The notes under the pieces: model-generated
The model's database searches: none
What the model was told of the DNA's origin: nothing
What the model saw: only the letters and a program-made list of their open reading frames with translations
Assembly (NCBI GenBank): GCA_029097145.1
Contig: JAQXNC010000033.1
Span: 1-46,150 of the forward strand
DNA length: 46,150 bases
DNA from: Bacillota bacterium
GTDB taxonomy: Bacteria > Bacillota_I > Bacilli_A > Erysipelotrichales > Erysipelotrichaceae
Direction of reading: 5' to 3'
In this document: positions 30,401 through 41,355 of the stretch, piece after piece
Numbering within the stretch: the stretch's first letter is position 1
Layout of the letters: each line of letters starts with the position of its first letter
Made by a program: the position numbers and the translations under genes

Positions 30401-31306
30401 ACTACGACGACCATTATCAATTAATGCATCTACAGCTTCCTGCAACATACGTTTTTCGTTTTGTACAATGATAGCTGGGGTACCAATCTCAAGCAGTTTC
30501 TTTAATCGGTTATTACGAGTAATAACACGACGATATAAATCATTTAAATCTGATGTTGCAAAACGGCCACCATCCAGCTGCAACATAGGTCTTAAATCAG
30601 GTGGAATAACTGGTAATACAGTTAAAATCATCCATTCTGGTTTATTGTCTGATTCAATGAAGGCATTAACAGTTTCAAGACGCTTGATAAGTTTCTTACG
30701 CTTGTCACCCTGAGCTTTTTCAAGTTCAAAGATAATCTGTTCTTTTTCCTTTAAGACATCAACCTGTTCCAGTAATACTCTGATGGCTTCAGCACCAGTC
30801 TGAGCCTTGAATTTGCCTTCACCATATAAAATACGGTTTTCACGATATTCTCTTTCAGATAATATCTGCTTATACTGCAACTTTGTATCGCCTGGATCAG
30901 TAATAATCCAAGATACAAAGTATACAATCTCTTCAAGAGCTTTTGGTGGAATATTAAGCAGTAATCCCATGCGTGATGGAATACCCTTCAGATACCAGAT
31001 ATGTGCTACTGGTGCAGCTAATGAGATATGACCCATTCTTTCTCTTCTGACAGAAGATTTAGTAATTTCTACACCACAACGGTCACATACAACGCCCTTA
31101 TATCTGACTTTCTTATATTTTCCACAATAACATTCCCAGTCTTTCTGAGGACCGAAGATTCTTTCACAGAACAGTCCATCTCTTTCAGGTTTCTGAGAAC
31201 GATAGTTAATAGTTTCAGGTTTTGTAACTTCACCATGAGACCATTCAAGAATTCTTTCAGGAGATGCAAGTCCAACTTGCAAAGCTTCAAATTGTTTATT
31301 TGCCAT
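27488..31306 (-). CDS. rpoC: DNA-directed RNA polymerase subunit beta'
   Basis: [16 protein letters not shown] catalytic motif and full-length RpoC. Confidence 0.99.
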   Translation of the reverse strand: MANKQFEALQVGLASPERILEWSHGEVTKPETINYRSQKPERDGLFCERIFGPQKDWECYCGKYKKVRYKGVVCDRCGVEITKSSVRRERMGHISLAAPVAHIWYLKGIPSRMGLLLNIPPKALEEIVYFVSWIITDPGDTKLQYKQILSEREYRENRILYGEGKFKAQTGAEAIRVLLEQVDVLKEKEQIIFELEKAQGDKRKKLIKRLETVNAFIESDNKPEWMILTVLPVIPPDLRPMLQLDGGRFATSDLNDLYRRVITRNNRLKKLLEIGTPAIIVQNEKRMLQEAVDALIDNGRRSAPIKGAGNRVLKSLSHSLKGKQGRFRQNLLGKRVDFSGRSVIAVGPNLKMYQCGIPREMAIQLYKPFVINEIVNRELATNPKNAEKMIDRLDPQIWDALEQVMDNHPVFLNRAPTLHRLGIQAFKPKLVEGRAIRLHPLVCTAFNADFDGDQMAVHLPLSEKARAEAEVLMLASNNILGPKDGKPIVTPSQDMVLGNFYLNMEEKAEEFYEKAEFLSTLGDDEAAEMWHRFGDNEGHVYKDFNEALLAYNNKQVHLHTRIAIIASSLGKTCFTEKQNNMYLITTIGKLIFNDKFPHDFPYINSVSFENLKATPDSDFVELGTNIKEYIKAQPIRPEFKKKDLSSVIAEVFNRYRTEGSSDILDSIKDLGFEYSTVAGMTVSLSDINVAPNKEKYVAEAKEKADVLQNLLKRGLLTPPEWEKHFSKLWADTKDVIGDEVMANLPRKSPINMMAVSGARGNKSHFTQLAGMRGLMGRPTQSKSKKEYQPSIIEVPIYSSFREGLNVSEFFISTHGVRKGLTDTALKTAESGYLTRRLVDVGQDVIISEDDCHTDRGYYVEDIIDIKDNNKIEGLFDRIVGRFAKETVTHPETGEVLVEAEEFIDELKAKAIVNAGIKGVYIRNTFTCNCKTGICRKCYGRNMATGKVVENGEAIGIMAAQSIGEPGTQLTMRTFHTGGVASGNDGDITQGLPRVEELFEARRPKHPALLSKIDGEITSIEELENRSGFSIVISNDKESIEHKCNMSSTIRPWLKVGSKVKAGDKLTEGHIDPKELIEIAGVQAVQNYILKEVKKVYSVQGIDISDKHIEVIIKQMLKKVVVLESGDSGLSVGQTLSVRRITAINDGLLREFKTPAKFGPILLGISKSSVETDSFLSAASFQETTKVLTDAAVNGKVDHLLGLKENVIIGKLIPAGTGSKFERESTIKIEERALELKEIREAAKKQHEESESLPEEVVGNNEDFDAEDTVNEE

Positions 31307-31319
31307 TTATTTCTCCTTC

Positions 31320-34300
31320 CTATTCTTCATCATAGTCACCAAAGCCACTTACTGCAGCTTCAACAACTTCTTCATCACTTTCGGCATCCTTAATAGTTAA
31401 GCCATCATATTCAGCAACTTCTTCAGTTTCAGCTACTGGCAGATCTTCATCATCACCTGTTTCAGATAACTGGATTTCATTGCCCTGACCATCTAACATT
31501 CTGACATCGATAGCTAATGCCTGTAATTCATGTTTCAGAACCTTGAATGATTCAGGTAAACCTGGTTCAGGAATATCCTTACCCTTAATGATAGCTTCAT
31601 AAGTCTTAGTACGTCCGTTAACGTCATCAGACTTAACTGTCAGGATTTCTTCAAGAGTATGAGCAGCACCATATGCTTCTAGAGCCCAAACTTCCATTTC
31701 ACCAAATCTCTGACCACCATTTTGTGCCTTACCACCAAGTGGCTGCTGAGTTACTAATGAATATGGACCTGTTGCACGGGCATGCAGTTTATCATCAACC
31801 ATGTGTGCCAGCTTGATCATATACATGACACCAACAGAGATTCTCTCATCATATGGTTCACCAGTAGAACCATCACGTAAGACAATCTTACCATCATCAG
31901 TAGTTTCAGCTTCCTTCATGATAGCTTTTAACTCATCATTTGAAATACCATCAAATACTGGAGTAGCGAACTTAACACCAAGTTTCTTAGCTGCAAAGCC
32001 CAGATGAATTTCCAGTACCTGTCCGATATTCATACGTGAAGGTACACCGAATGGATTTAACATAATATCTACTGGAGTTCCATCTGGCATAAATGGCATA
32101 TCTTCAACTGGCAGGATCTTAGAAATAACACCCTTATTACCATGACGACCAGCCATCTTATCACCTTCAGAAATCTTACGTTTCTGAACGATATATACCT
32201 TAACTACTGATGTAACACCAGGATTTAATTCATAACCATCAGCACGATTGAAGATACGTACTGAATGAACAATACCAGCACCTCCATGAGGAACTCTTAA
32301 AGAGTTATCTCTAACTTCATGAGACTTCTCACCAAAGATTGCCAGTAACAGTTTTTCTTCTGGAGATGCATCGCTTTGTCCCTTAGGTGTTACTTTACCA
32401 ACCAGGATATCGCCTTCCTTAACTTCTGCACCTACCATAATAATTCCGCGACCATCCAGATTTCTGCATGCAGCATCTGAAACGTTTGGAATATCACGAG
32501 TGATTTCTTCACTACCTAATTTAGTATTACGACATTCAATACTGTATTCATCAATATGAACTGAAGTATAAACATCGTCTTTAACCATTCTTTCAGACAT
32601 GATAATAGCGTCTTCATAGTTATAACCATGCCATGTCATGAAGGCAATTGTAACATTTTGACCTAAAGCCAGTTCACCATTATCCATTGAAGGACCATCA
32701 GCAATCACATCACCAGCCTTAACCATTTCACCTTTAGATACAATAGGACGATGGTTAATGCATGTGCTGGCATTACTTCTTGTGAACTTCTCTAAATCAT
32801 ATGTATGTTCACCTTCTTCATCTGCGATAACAATCTGCATTGCATCAACATAAGTAACCTTACCTGTATGTTTAGATACAACACCAGAACCACTATCCTT
32901 GGCAATACGTGATTCAATACCAGTTCCAACAAATGGGCTGTGTGGATTTAATAGAGGTACTGCCTGACGCTGCATGTTGGCACCCATTAAGGCACGAGAT
33001 GCGTCATCGTTTTCAAGGAATGGGATACAAGCTGCCGCTACAGATACAATCTGTTTTGGAGAAACGTCGGCTAATTCAACTTCTTCTCTTGGAGCCAGAA
33101 TTGTTTCACCAGCTTTTCTTGCGACAACCTGTTCATTGATGAGTTTTCCGTCAACTACTTCGTTCGCCTGAGCGATGAGGTAGTCAGCTTCTTCATCTGC
33201 AGATAAATAAATATAATCTTCTGTAACTGTACCGTCAGCTAAAACCTTACGATATGGAGTCTGAATGAAACCATATTCATTAACCTTAGCATAAGAAGTG
33301 AGATATGAGATCAGACCGATATTCTGACCTTCAGGTGTCTCAATTGGACAGATACGACCATAGTGTGAGTTATGTACGTCACGAACTTCATATGAAGCTC
33401 TTTCTCTTGTTAAACCACCAGGTCCAAGAGCACTGATACGACGTTTGTTTGTTAATTCAGCAAGAGGATTCTGCTGGTCCATAAACTGTGACAGCTGTGA
33501 ACTTGAGAAGAATTCCTTAATTGCTCCACTTAATGGACGGATATTAGTTAAAGTCTTAGGTGTAGCTGTTTCGAGATCAACGATTGACATCTTTTCCTTA
33601 ACAGCCTTTTCCATACGGCTTAAACCAATTCTGAACTGGTTTTGAATCAGTTCACCAACAGTTCTGATACGACGGTTACCCAACTGGTCAATATCATCTG
33701 TTGAACCAATACCATCAAGCATTGATAATGTATAGCTATAGAAAGCTATCATATCAGACATTGTGATACATTTCTTCTGGTTAAGTGGATCAATACCAAT
33801 CAGTTTGATAGTATGTTCACTATCCTTAGGATGTGCTACTGTCATTACCTGGCAGGCATTACCAACAAGCCAAGCAGTAACTTCAGTCTCATTTACAAGA
33901 CTTAAAAGTTTGCCTTCGTTATCCATACTTAACATGTATGTATCTGTATCAGGAATATAACGTGGAATAGCCAGTTCATCATCAAATCTCACATCTTCTC
34001 CATCCACAGTCAGACGACCTAAGACAAATAATCTCTGTCCATAGTCGATAACACCACGGAAGTTAGCAGCCGTAAGTTTAACTTCTTCAGCTATAATCGC
34101 ACTATATATCTTTACTTCCTTAACTTCTTTTGACAGTCTTTCAATATCTGTCATAGTTAAGACAGTACCTGTTTCATAGAACATATCGCTCAGTTCTACA
34201 TCATTCGCAAGTATTCTGCCCTTAAGCGCCAGTTTGTCATCTGTTGAGACATTAACGGTTACAGGGTGAGAGAATGAATGATTGAATGGGAATGCATGTA

Positions 34301-35447
34301 CATGTGTACCCTTAGTCAGTTCTTCTCTTAATACATTACGTTCCTTCTTAGAGATAAATGTACCTGCTTCGTATAAAACAGTTCCATCTGCCTTTAAGAT
34401 ATCTTCTTTGATAATGTTATTTTCCATTCTGTCAATAACATTCAGTTTCTTGTTTAACTTATAGCGTCCTGCCTTGGTCAGATCATATTTCTTCTGATCA
34501 AAGAATTTCGCATTCATCAGGTTGACAGCACCATCCATTGTAGGAACTTCATCTGACTTCTGATTTTCATACATCATGATCAAAGAATCTTTGGTTGTCT
34601 TTGCCTTATCAGCCTGTAAAGTATTGGTGATTTCTTCATAACCACCGAAGAATGAAGTATAGATAGCTTCATATATATTTAAAAATTCACGATCATCATT
34701 CTGGTTAATCAGATCATCGTAAACTGTTAAATTCATAGCCTTTAAAAGACTCTTAATACGGCTTACATCAAATGCATCTTCACCCTTTTCAAGGTCTAAT
34801 GAGAACCCAATAGCCTTAAAGAGAATAGTAGAAAGAATTTTACGTTTACGGTCAACGCTCATATTGAGTAGACGACCAGTATTAGTCTTCTTTTCATCAG
34901 TAACGAACTCAAGCCAAGTACCTCTACTTGGAATTAATTCATTGTCAAAAATCTCCTTACCAGTTTTTTCATCTGAAGCGATGTCAAAATAAGCACCAGG
35001 AGACCTTACGATTTGTGATACTATAACTCTTTCAGCACCATTAATGATAAATGTACCTGTTTCAGTCATCATTGGGAATTCACCTAAGAAGACTTCTTCA
35101 AACTTAGTGAAGACTTCACCGGTCTCTTCATTAATGATTTCAAGTTCCATTTTAGCTTTAAGAGGAGCTGCATAATTTACTTCACGGTATTTAGACTCTC
35201 TAACTGAATATTTTGGTTCACCAAATTCATAATCAATAAAATTCAGTCTGATATTACCGCTGTAGTTCTGAATTGGATAGATATCTTCAAATACCTCTTT
35301 AATTCCTTCTTCAACAAACCACTTAAAAGAGTCTGTCTGAATTTCTACAAGGTTAGGTAATTCAAGTTTACCACTAACCTTAGAGTAATCACGGCGAGTA
35401 GAATGTTTGCCCAATTCAACATTGTGATAAGTTTGTTTTTCTGTCAT
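31320..35447 (-). CDS. rpoB: DNA-directed RNA polymerase subunit beta
   Basis: [36 protein letters not shown] and full-length RpoB. Confidence 0.99.
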   Translation of the reverse strand: MTEKQTYHNVELGKHSTRRDYSKVSGKLELPNLVEIQTDSFKWFVEEGIKEVFEDIYPIQNYSGNIRLNFIDYEFGEPKYSVRESKYREVNYAAPLKAKMELEIINEETGEVFTKFEEVFLGEFPMMTETGTFIINGAERVIVSQIVRSPGAYFDIASDEKTGKEIFDNELIPSRGTWLEFVTDEKKTNTGRLLNMSVDRKRKILSTILFKAIGFSLDLEKGEDAFDVSRIKSLLKAMNLTVYDDLINQNDDREFLNIYEAIYTSFFGGYEEITNTLQADKAKTTKDSLIMMYENQKSDEVPTMDGAVNLMNAKFFDQKKYDLTKAGRYKLNKKLNVIDRMENNIIKEDILKADGTVLYEAGTFISKKERNVLREELTKGTHVHAFPFNHSFSHPVTVNVSTDDKLALKGRILANDVELSDMFYETGTVLTMTDIERLSKEVKEVKIYSAIIAEEVKLTAANFRGVIDYGQRLFVLGRLTVDGEDVRFDDELAIPRYIPDTDTYMLSMDNEGKLLSLVNETEVTAWLVGNACQVMTVAHPKDSEHTIKLIGIDPLNQKKCITMSDMIAFYSYTLSMLDGIGSTDDIDQLGNRRIRTVGELIQNQFRIGLSRMEKAVKEKMSIVDLETATPKTLTNIRPLSGAIKEFFSSSQLSQFMDQQNPLAELTNKRRISALGPGGLTRERASYEVRDVHNSHYGRICPIETPEGQNIGLISYLTSYAKVNEYGFIQTPYRKVLADGTVTEDYIYLSADEEADYLIAQANEVVDGKLINEQVVARKAGETILAPREEVELADVSPKQIVSVAAACIPFLENDDASRALMGANMQRQAVPLLNPHSPFVGTGIESRIAKDSGSGVVSKHTGKVTYVDAMQIVIADEEGEHTYDLEKFTRSNASTCINHRPIVSKGEMVKAGDVIADGPSMDNGELALGQNVTIAFMTWHGYNYEDAIIMSERMVKDDVYTSVHIDEYSIECRNTKLGSEEITRDIPNVSDAACRNLDGRGIIMVGAEVKEGDILVGKVTPKGQSDASPEEKLLLAIFGEKSHEVRDNSLRVPHGGAGIVHSVRIFNRADGYELNPGVTSVVKVYIVQKRKISEGDKMAGRHGNKGVISKILPVEDMPFMPDGTPVDIMLNPFGVPSRMNIGQVLEIHLGFAAKKLGVKFATPVFDGISNDELKAIMKEAETTDDGKIVLRDGSTGEPYDERISVGVMYMIKLAHMVDDKLHARATGPYSLVTQQPLGGKAQNGGQRFGEMEVWALEAYGAAHTLEEILTVKSDDVNGRTKTYEAIIKGKDIPEPGLPESFKVLKHELQALAIDVRMLDGQGNEIQLSETGDDEDLPVAETEEVAEYDGLTIKDAESDEEVVEAAVSGFGDYDEE

Positions 35448-35481
35448 ATATGCGCCGTCCTTTCAAAAATATCGTGCAGAA

Positions 35482-36072
35482 TTATTTGGTTGCCTCAATT
35501 AACCAATGCTGGTCAATCCGATCGAGGACTTTAACTTCATTAAATAATTCTTTTAGTTTATTTAGACTTGACTTAGCACCATGTTTCTTTAAAATAACAA
35601 TATATAGATGTCCTCCATCTTTAAGGCACTGGTATGCTTTTTCATAGAGTCCAAATATAACCACTTTACCCGCTCTAATCGGCGGGTTTAAAATGATAGA
35701 ATCATATTGTCTATTTATAGTGCTGATATCGTCAGTCTGATATAAATTTATGCTGACATTGTTTTTCAGTGCATTCAATCTGGATAATTCAATCGCTCTT
35801 GAATTAACATCGACAAGATCAATAGTCGAATATTTGTGAAAACGTGCTAGGATAATCCCTACCACTCCATAACCACATCCAAGATCGAGTATATTTTCTC
35901 CAAGTGAAAGCTGATAAACACACTTGATTAATAAATAACTACCGTAATCAACGGAGTCTTTTGAAAAGACTCCATGATCACTAGTAAAGATAAATTCCTC
36001 ATTATCAAATGTATACTTAAATTCTTTCTTTTCGCTTTTCAGCATTGAATTGTCTGTATAATAATGAGTCAT
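35482..36072 (-). CDS. Class I SAM-dependent methyltransferase (RsmC/YbxB-like)
   Basis: ENILDLGCGYGVVGIIL, ILNPPIRAGK; conserved position between rplL and rpoB. Confidence 0.9.
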   Translation of the reverse strand: MTHYYTDNSMLKSEKKEFKYTFDNEEFIFTSDHGVFSKDSVDYGSYLLIKCVYQLSLGENILDLGCGYGVVGIILARFHKYSTIDLVDVNSRAIELSRLNALKNNVSINLYQTDDISTINRQYDSIILNPPIRAGKVVIFGLYEKAYQCLKDGGHLYIVILKKHGAKSSLNKLKELFNEVKVLDRIDQHWLIEATK

Positions 36073-36082
36073 TTTAATTTAA

Positions 36083-36451
36083 TTATTTAATTTCTACAAC
36101 TGCACCAGCGTCAACTAGCTTCTTCTTGATTTCTTCAGCTTCTTCTGCACTGATATTTTCCTTGATAGGGCTTGGGCACTTGTCAACTAAGCCTTTAGCT
36201 TCAACTAAACCAAGACCAGTTAATTCTCTAACAACCTTGATAACTCCAACTTTAGAAGCTCCAACTTCCTTAAGGATTACTGATACTTCTACTGGACCAG
36301 CTGCTTCTTCAACTGGTGCTGCTGCTACTGCTACTGGAGCTGCTGCTGTTACACCAAATTTTTCTTCGATTGCTTTTACTAATTCATTTAGTTCAAGAAT
36401 TGTTGCTTCTTCTAAGAATGCTAAGATATCTTCATGTGATAATTTTGCCAT
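36083..36451 (-). CDS. rplL: 50S ribosomal protein L7/L12
   Basis: Ala-rich hinge and [29 protein letters not shown]. Confidence 0.98.
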   Translation of the reverse strand: MAKLSHEDILAFLEEATILELNELVKAIEEKFGVTAAAPVAVAAAPVEEAAGPVEVSVILKEVGASKVGVIKVVRELTGLGLVEAKGLVDKCPSPIKENISAEEAEEIKKKLVDAGAVVEIK

Positions 36452-36468
36452 TTTAATTTTCCTCCTTA

Positions 36469-37008
36469 TTATTCGGCTGCAGCTTCTGGAGCTGCTTCTT
36501 CATTTGTTGCTGTTTCGCCTTCACCCTTCTTATCTGCAACTGCCTTAACAGCACATGCAAATGAACGAACTGGTGACTGTAAGCAACTTAACAGCATTGA
36601 TAACATACCTTCTCTGTTAGGTAGACTTGCAAGTTCCTTGATAGTGTTAATATCAACAACTTTGCCTTCAACGATACCGCTCTTTAATACTAAGTGTTCA
36701 TGCTTCTTTGCGAATTCTGCTAAAACTCTAGCAGGAGCTGTAGCGTCCTTTGAGAATGCAATCGCATTAGGACCCTTTAAAGCTTCCTTTAATTCGCCAT
36801 AACCGCAAGCGTCAACTGCTCTTTCAACCATTGAGTTCTTGTAAACCTTGAATTCAACGTTTTCTTTTCTTAAGTTACGACGTAACTCAGTTACTTCAGC
36901 AACACTTAAGCCACGGTATTCAACGACAACACTTGAGCTTGAATTTTTGATCTGTTCAGAAATTAAAGATACAAGTGCTTCCTTTTCGTTTAATACAGCT
37001 TGATTCAT
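36469..37008 (-). CDS. rplJ: 50S ribosomal protein L10
   Basis: [44 protein letters not shown]; start at 37008 with agagg RBS (ORF track extends to 37071). Confidence 0.96.
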   Translation of the reverse strand: MNQAVLNEKEALVSLISEQIKNSSSSVVVEYRGLSVAEVTELRRNLRKENVEFKVYKNSMVERAVDACGYGELKEALKGPNAIAFSKDATAPARVLAEFAKKHEHLVLKSGIVEGKVVDINTIKELASLPNREGMLSMLLSCLQSPVRSFACAVKAVADKKGEGETATNEEAAPEAAAE

Positions 37009-37188
37009 ATTGTTCCTCTTTCTAGCACAATATACACTTAAGTTATAAAAAACCTGCGCCTTAGACAGCACAGGTTTAAAAAATCATCATGATCTTTTAC
37101 CTCGGCAACATGATTAAGCTTCTAGCCGTTGCTGTCTATGGTATATTGATGCCTTGATATTATACATCAATCAAATCTTACGATGCAA
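37009..37188 (-). promoter_or_regulatory. rplJ promoter and L10 leader with attenuator
   Basis: Minus strand TTGCAT-18-TATAAT (37159-37188); terminator AAACCTGTGC/GCGCAGGTTTTTT at about 37047-37077; 9-nt TAGACAGCA/TGCTGTCTA complementarity (37062-37070 with 37130-37138). Confidence 0.82.
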
Positions 37189-37215
37189 GATAATTCTTAT
37201 TTTTTGTGTTATTTT

Positions 37216-37773
37216 CTAGTCTTTTAGTTTACTTTCAATCTCTTTATCAGGCCAGTAACCCCATGATTCGACAATCTTACCATCAACGACCTTAAAGTTC
37301 TCAAGTGCTTCAAATGTAATATGCCTGTGTGTAGCACTGATACCCATACATTCACCTGTATGGATGACATCATATAATACTCTTGCGGCTACCATTTCAT
37401 TTTCGGCAAAAATATCACTCATACTGACTTTCATCTTTCCAAACTGTCCTTCAACAATCTTTAATATATTAACCGCATCATTATTACTTCTGGCTGCAGC
37501 TGGAGAGTGATCATAATATTCATCAGTCATCATATTCATGACATATTCATAATCATGGCTGTTATATCCACAGTCGAAAAATCTTTCAACTACTTCTTTT
37601 GGTGAAAGTACATATTCATGCCACTTTGAATCATCATTAATCTTATAATAAAGCCTTGTCACCTTTAATTCTTTTGTCAGTTCATTAAGTTCTTTTAAAG
37701 ATTTTTCACATTCAAGATAAACATAATATTCATTATCCCGTTTTTCTATTTTTAAATCATTCCATCTTTTCAT
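37216..37773 (-). CDS. SnoaL/NTF2-like domain protein
   Basis: VERFFDCGYNSHDYEYVMNMMTDEYYDHSP...ISATHRHITFEALENFKVVDGKIVESWGYWPD. Confidence 0.65.
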   Translation of the reverse strand: MKRWNDLKIEKRDNEYYVYLECEKSLKELNELTKELKVTRLYYKINDDSKWHEYVLSPKEVVERFFDCGYNSHDYEYVMNMMTDEYYDHSPAAARSNNDAVNILKIVEGQFGKMKVSMSDIFAENEMVAARVLYDVIHTGECMGISATHRHITFEALENFKVVDGKIVESWGYWPDKEIESKLKD

Positions 37774-37798
37774 TTATCTTTCCTCTGAATCTGGTTAA

Positions 37799-38320
37799 TC
37801 ATTCATCGAACGCATCGATAATCCAGTTATATACAAAGTCTTTATTATTTTTAAGATCATCAATCTCAAGAATAATCTTCTCACCTTTAATATATTCTTT
37901 TAATCCAAGATAATCAACGATATTGTCAATTTCACGAAGCGACACTTTCTTAAGATCAAATTTAATTGCTTCATAGTCAATTATTCTATCATATGGTATC
38001 GATGTCAGATGATAATCGACTTTTAATCCATCAGTATCAACTTTCTGAATCTTTTCCAAAATATCAGTTCTATCCAAAAGGACATTTTGGCCAATATATT
38101 CAATATTATCTTCATCATATTTTGCATATAATGTGAAGCTGGTTAATTCATGATTACGCTTAATCCCCAAAGATAAAAGAGCTTTGGTCGATGATTCATC
38201 CTCTGAACTAATATTATAAGAATAGTAATCAACATAATTCATATAGGCAACATAAATTAAGATACCCATAATGATTGATATAAATCCAACTGTCATAAGT
38301 ACTTTTGTCGACTTTTTCAT
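37799..38320 (-). CDS. Hypothetical membrane-anchored protein
   Basis: Single N-terminal TM segment; no family recognised. Confidence 0.6.
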   Translation of the reverse strand: MKKSTKVLMTVGFISIIMGILIYVAYMNYVDYYSYNISSEDESSTKALLSLGIKRNHELTSFTLYAKYDEDNIEYIGQNVLLDRTDILEKIQKVDTDGLKVDYHLTSIPYDRIIDYEAIKFDLKKVSLREIDNIVDYLGLKEYIKGEKIILEIDDLKNNKDFVYNWIIDAFDE

Positions 38321-38370
38321 ATATCACTAATCTCCTTGTACTTATATTTTAACATTTAGCATACGAAAAA

Positions 38371-38396
38371 AAAGAATGCCTCTATCGACATTCTTT
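38371..38396 (-). terminator. Terminator at the 3' end of the aminotransferase gene
   Basis: AAAGAATG/CATTCTTT with T-run on the minus strand. Confidence 0.75.
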
Positions 38397-39548
38397 TGTA
38401 TCATTATACATTCTTTCAATTCGATTTAAGGCTTCCTTCAGTTCATCCATCGATGATGCATATGATATACGCACAAAACCTTCGCCACATTTACCAAAGG
38501 CATTACCTGGCACTACTGCCACCTTATAATCAGTTATCAGTTTAATAGCGTAATCATCCGAAGATAAACCACTCGATGTAATATTAAAGAAGACATAGAA
38601 AGCCCCTTTAGGCATATGACACTTTAACCCAATTTCATTAAGTCTGCCAACCACATAATTCCTTCTTCTTTCAAATTCCAGTTTCATGGCTTCAATATCA
38701 TCATCACCACGTCTTAAAGCTTCTAAAGCGCCATATTCTACAAAGCTTGAAGGACACATAATGGTATATTCATGAATATTGGCCATCGCTGTAATCAGTT
38801 CACTATGGGCCATGATATATCCGATTCTAAAACCTGTCATGGCATAAGCCTTCGAGAAACCTGAAATCAGAATTACCCTGTCTTTAACTCTTTCATCCTG
38901 AGCGATTGAATAGTGTTTGACATCATATGTCAGTTCAGCATATATCTCATCTGTTATAACCAGAAGATCATTATCCACTATCACATCAATCAGTTCATCA
39001 TAATCTTCCTTTGTCATAATACCACCTGTTGGATTAGATGGATAATTGATTAAGACAGCCTTAGTCTTTGGTGTAACGGCATTAATCAAAGCTTCTCTTT
39101 TAAGTTTAAACTCTTCTTCAGCCTTAAGATCAATTGTCTTAACTACACCTCCAGCCATAATAATCGCTGGTGTATATGCCACATAACATGGTTCTAAGAT
39201 AATGACCTCATCACCTTCATCTAGGATTGTTCTAAAGACGAGGTCTACAGCTTCACTGGCGCCTACTGTCACAAGGACATTCTCAACACCATATTCAAGA
39301 TTGAATCTTCTACGCTGATAGTTACAGATCTCTTTTCTTAAAGACAGTAAACCTCTTGATTCAAGATAATGGGTTTTATTCTTCTTAATTGCATATATCG
39401 TCTCATCTCTGATATGCCATGGTGTATCAAAATCTGGTTCACCAATAGCCAATGAGATAATATCATCCATCTTAGCCGCCAGTTCACAGAACTTACCTAT
39501 CCCACTCAGTGGTACCTTTTTAGCTCTTTTTGATACGTACTGACTCAT
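38382..39548 (-). CDS. PLP-dependent aminotransferase class I/II
   Basis: NYPSNPTGGIMTKEDYDELI, SGFSKAYAMTGFRIGY. Confidence 0.93.
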   Translation of the reverse strand: MSQYVSKRAKKVPLSGIGKFCELAAKMDDIISLAIGEPDFDTPWHIRDETIYAIKKNKTHYLESRGLLSLRKEICNYQRRRFNLEYGVENVLVTVGASEAVDLVFRTILDEGDEVIILEPCYVAYTPAIIMAGGVVKTIDLKAEEEFKLKREALINAVTPKTKAVLINYPSNPTGGIMTKEDYDELIDVIVDNDLLVITDEIYAELTYDVKHYSIAQDERVKDRVILISGFSKAYAMTGFRIGYIMAHSELITAMANIHEYTIMCPSSFVEYGALEALRRGDDDIEAMKLEFERRRNYVVGRLNEIGLKCHMPKGAFYVFFNITSSGLSSDDYAIKLITDYKVAVVPGNAFGKCGEGFVRISYASSMDELKEALNRIERMYNDTKECR

Positions 39549-40039
39549 AGTTTAACCCTCAGACGGTTATCTTCAGTTTCCTCATCTTCTAAGACAATAC
39601 CTTCAACCTTATACTGTTTTAAAACGAAATATGTCTCAGTACGGTTAACACCTTCAATGACAGCTAGTTTTCTTGAGACAAAATCTGACACTTCCTTCAT
39701 AGTTTTACCTCGGATAATCACGATAAATTCACTCTTACCGCTCATGAGATACATCGTACTGACTTCAGGGAACTTATATATCTCTTCAGCAATCGAATCA
39801 TAGCCTGTATCTCTTCTTGGTGTTGCCCCTACTTCGATTAGTGCTGTCACATTCTCAACACTGGTCTTATCATAATTGATTACTGTATGAAACCCACAGA
39901 TAGTCTTATCTTCCTCAAGTCTATAGAGAGCCTTACTTATATCTTCTTCACTTTCATTAAGCATCAATGAAAGTTCTTTTAAACTGGTTCTGGCATTATT
40001 CTCAATTGCCTTTAATAATTTAATATCATTCATATACAC
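39545..40039 (-). CDS. Lrp/AsnC family transcriptional regulator
   Basis: LLKAIENNARTSLKELSLMLNESEEDISKALYRLEED; C-terminal RAM-like domain. Confidence 0.9.
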   Translation of the reverse strand: MYMNDIKLLKAIENNARTSLKELSLMLNESEEDISKALYRLEEDKTICGFHTVINYDKTSVENVTALIEVGATPRRDTGYDSIAEEIYKFPEVSTMYLMSGKSEFIVIIRGKTMKEVSDFVSRKLAVIEGVNRTETYFVLKQYKVEGIVLEDEETEDNRLRVKL

Positions 40040-40097
40040 ACCTCAAAAAAATATATGTCTAAATTATATTGGATATCAAACCAAAATAACAGTTAAA

Positions 40098-40126
40098 AAA
40101 TAAAAAAGACTCTATTATCTAGAGTC
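40098..40126 (-). terminator. Terminator after rplA
   Basis: GACTCT-attatct-AGAGTC followed by T-run on the minus strand. Confidence 0.75.
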
Positions 40127-40137
40127 TCAATCATCAA

Positions 40138-40821
40138 TTAGTCAGCTAATACTTTTACACCAGGACCCATTGTTGAAGATAATACGATATTTAAAATATA
40201 ATTACCTTTAACAGCAGCTGGTCTAGCCTTAGCGATTGCACCGTATAAAGCTTTGTAGTTTTCAACTAAAGCTTCATCAGTAAATGATTTCTTACCAATT
40301 AAGCAGTTGATATTACCTTCTTTATCAACACGGTATTCAATCTTACCTTTTTTGATTTCGTTAACAGCGTTAGCTACATTCATTGTAACTGTACCTGTCT
40401 TAGGATTTGGCATTAAGCCCTTAGGACCTAAAATCTTACCTAATTTACCAAGTTCACCCATCATGTCTGGTGTAGCTACGATTACATCGAAATCGAACCA
40501 ACCCTTCTTGATATCTTCAAGAATTTCTTTACCACCAACATAATCAGCGCCTGCATTCTTAGCTTCTTCTTCCTTGGCACCCTGAGTTACTACTAATACC
40601 TTCTGAGAACGACCTGTTCCGTTAGGAAGTACCATAGCACCACGAATCTGCTGATCAGCATGTCTTGGGTCTACATTTAAGTTAAATGAAACTTCGATAG
40701 ATTCATCAAATTTTGCAGTAGCGTTTTCCTTAACTAACTTAACTGCTTCACTCACTGAGTACTGTTTACCCTTTTCAATCTTTGAAAGTGAGTTCATATA
40801 ATTCTTACCATGTTTTGCCAT
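40138..40821 (-). CDS. rplA: 50S ribosomal protein L1
   Basis: [16 protein letters not shown]. Confidence 0.98.
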   Translation of the reverse strand: MAKHGKNYMNSLSKIEKGKQYSVSEAVKLVKENATAKFDESIEVSFNLNVDPRHADQQIRGAMVLPNGTGRSQKVLVVTQGAKEEEAKNAGADYVGGKEILEDIKKGWFDFDVIVATPDMMGELGKLGKILGPKGLMPNPKTGTVTMNVANAVNEIKKGKIEYRVDKEGNINCLIGKKSFTDEALVENYKALYGAIAKARPAAVKGNYILNIVLSSTMGPGVKVLAD

Positions 40822-40827
40822 TGTCTA

Positions 40828-41250
40828 TTATTCCTCACCTTCTACAGTAATACCCATGTTACGAGCAGTACCTGCTACAATTCTCATTGCAGCTTCAACG
40901 TCATTAGCGTTTAAGTCTGGCATCTTGTATTCAGCAATTTCTCTTAGCTGATCCTTAGTGATAGAACCAACCTTCTTAGTCTTTGCACTACCAGAACCTT
41001 TAGACACCTTAGCAGCCTTTAATAATAAATTAGCAGCTGGAGTTGTCTTTAATACGAAATCAAATGACTTGTCTTCGTATGCAGTAATAATTACAGGAAC
41101 TACATCACCTTTTCTGTCTTTAGTCGCATCATTAAATGCTGAACAGAACTGAGGCATGTTGATACCTGCTGAAGCCAGAGCTGGTCCAGGTCTTGCACCA
41201 CCGGCTTCGAACTGAAGTTTACAAACTTTTGCAACTTTTTTCTTTGCCAT
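40828..41250 (-). CDS. rplK: 50S ribosomal protein L11
   Basis: [31 protein letters not shown]. Confidence 0.98.
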   Translation of the reverse strand: MAKKKVAKVCKLQFEAGGARPGPALASAGINMPQFCSAFNDATKDRKGDVVPVIITAYEDKSFDFVLKTTPAANLLLKAAKVSKGSGSAKTKKVGSITKDQLREIAEYKMPDLNANDVEAAMRIVAGTARNMGITVEGEE

Positions 41251-41345
41251 AATTTTCCTCCTATATGGTTACGTGGTTATTATTGAAGTAGTTGCACTTC
41301 TCCCGCGTGCTTAGATATTTTACACTATAATCCATTCTTATGCAA
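41251..41345 (-). promoter_or_regulatory. rplK promoter and structured leader
   Basis: Minus strand TTGCAT-17-TAAAAT (41317-41345); leader hairpin GAAGT-gcaact-ACTTC (41285-41300) downstream of CGCGGGA. Confidence 0.55.
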
Positions 41346-41355
41346 CGAAAATCGT

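Noticed and set aside
31028-31393. 121-aa antisense ORF over the rpoC start (with similar ones over rpoB, rpoC, prfA and rplL)
   Set aside because: Shadow ORFs opposite strongly conserved genes, with no RBS or recognisable domain.
36126-36548. 140-aa plus-strand ORF opposite rplL/rplJ
   Set aside because: Compositional shadow of the Ala-rich L7/L12 coding strand.
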